Source: Gammaproteobacteria bacterium
GTDB lineage: Bacteria; Pseudomonadota; Gammaproteobacteria; Pseudomonadales; Porticoccaceae
Assembly (NCBI GenBank): GCA_003646355.1
Contig: QNFO01000044.1
Location: forward strand, 1-7,828
Reading direction: 5' to 3'
Length of the DNA: 7,828 nucleotides
The notes under the pieces were generated by a model. It did no database searches and was not told the DNA's origin. It worked only from the letters and a program-made list of their open reading frames with translations. Position numbers and translations under genes: made by a program. This document shows positions 7,823 to 7,828 of this stretch, one piece after another. The first letter of the stretch is position 1. Each line of letters opens with the position of its first letter.

Positions 7823-7828
7823 AAAAAT

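Overview
The window reads as chromosome of a free-living gammaproteobacterium, probably a marine, Cellvibrionales/Spongiibacteraceae-like lineage. The housekeeping proteins (ArgS, DinB, RsuA) align closely, from memory, with their Escherichia/Pseudomonas counterparts. Fatty-acid catabolism genes and a PEP-CTERM (exosortase substrate) protein sit beside them. The family assignments are firm; the lineage is inference, because no marker gene was compared.

Layout, left to right: (1) the 3' five-sixths of argS (arginyl-tRNA synthetase), + strand, cut by the window edge; (2) a 309-bp gene-free stretch (1482-1790) with a 14-bp perfect inverted repeat and a perfect TATAAT box; (3) a small secreted PEP-CTERM protein of unknown function, + strand, AT-richer than its neighbours; (4) a hairpin between convergent genes; (5) on the - strand, dinB (DNA polymerase IV) followed 38 nt later by a Glu/Leu/Phe/Val-type glutamate dehydrogenase, plausibly one transcript; (6) a roughly 205-bp divergent promoter region; (7) on the + strand, an SDR matching the (3R)-hydroxyacyl-CoA dehydrogenase unit of peroxisomal MFE-2/HSD17B4, a hairpin, a crotonase-fold dienoyl-CoA isomerase (ECH1-like), and 33 nt later rsuA (16S rRNA pseudouridine-516 synthase), complete just before the window ends.

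Functionally, the SDR and the dienoyl-CoA isomerase suggest breakdown of unsaturated or otherwise awkward acyl-CoAs through beta-oxidation side steps. Glutamate dehydrogenase links amino-acid carbon to the TCA cycle. ArgS and RsuA serve translation and DinB serves lesion bypass. No CRISPR array, transposase, integrase, toxin-antitoxin pair, phage gene, tRNA or rRNA is visible. I see no convincing new multi-gene system. The least explained part is the PEP-CTERM gene with its upstream non-coding region, which lies between argS and the convergent dinB-gdh unit like an accessory insertion.
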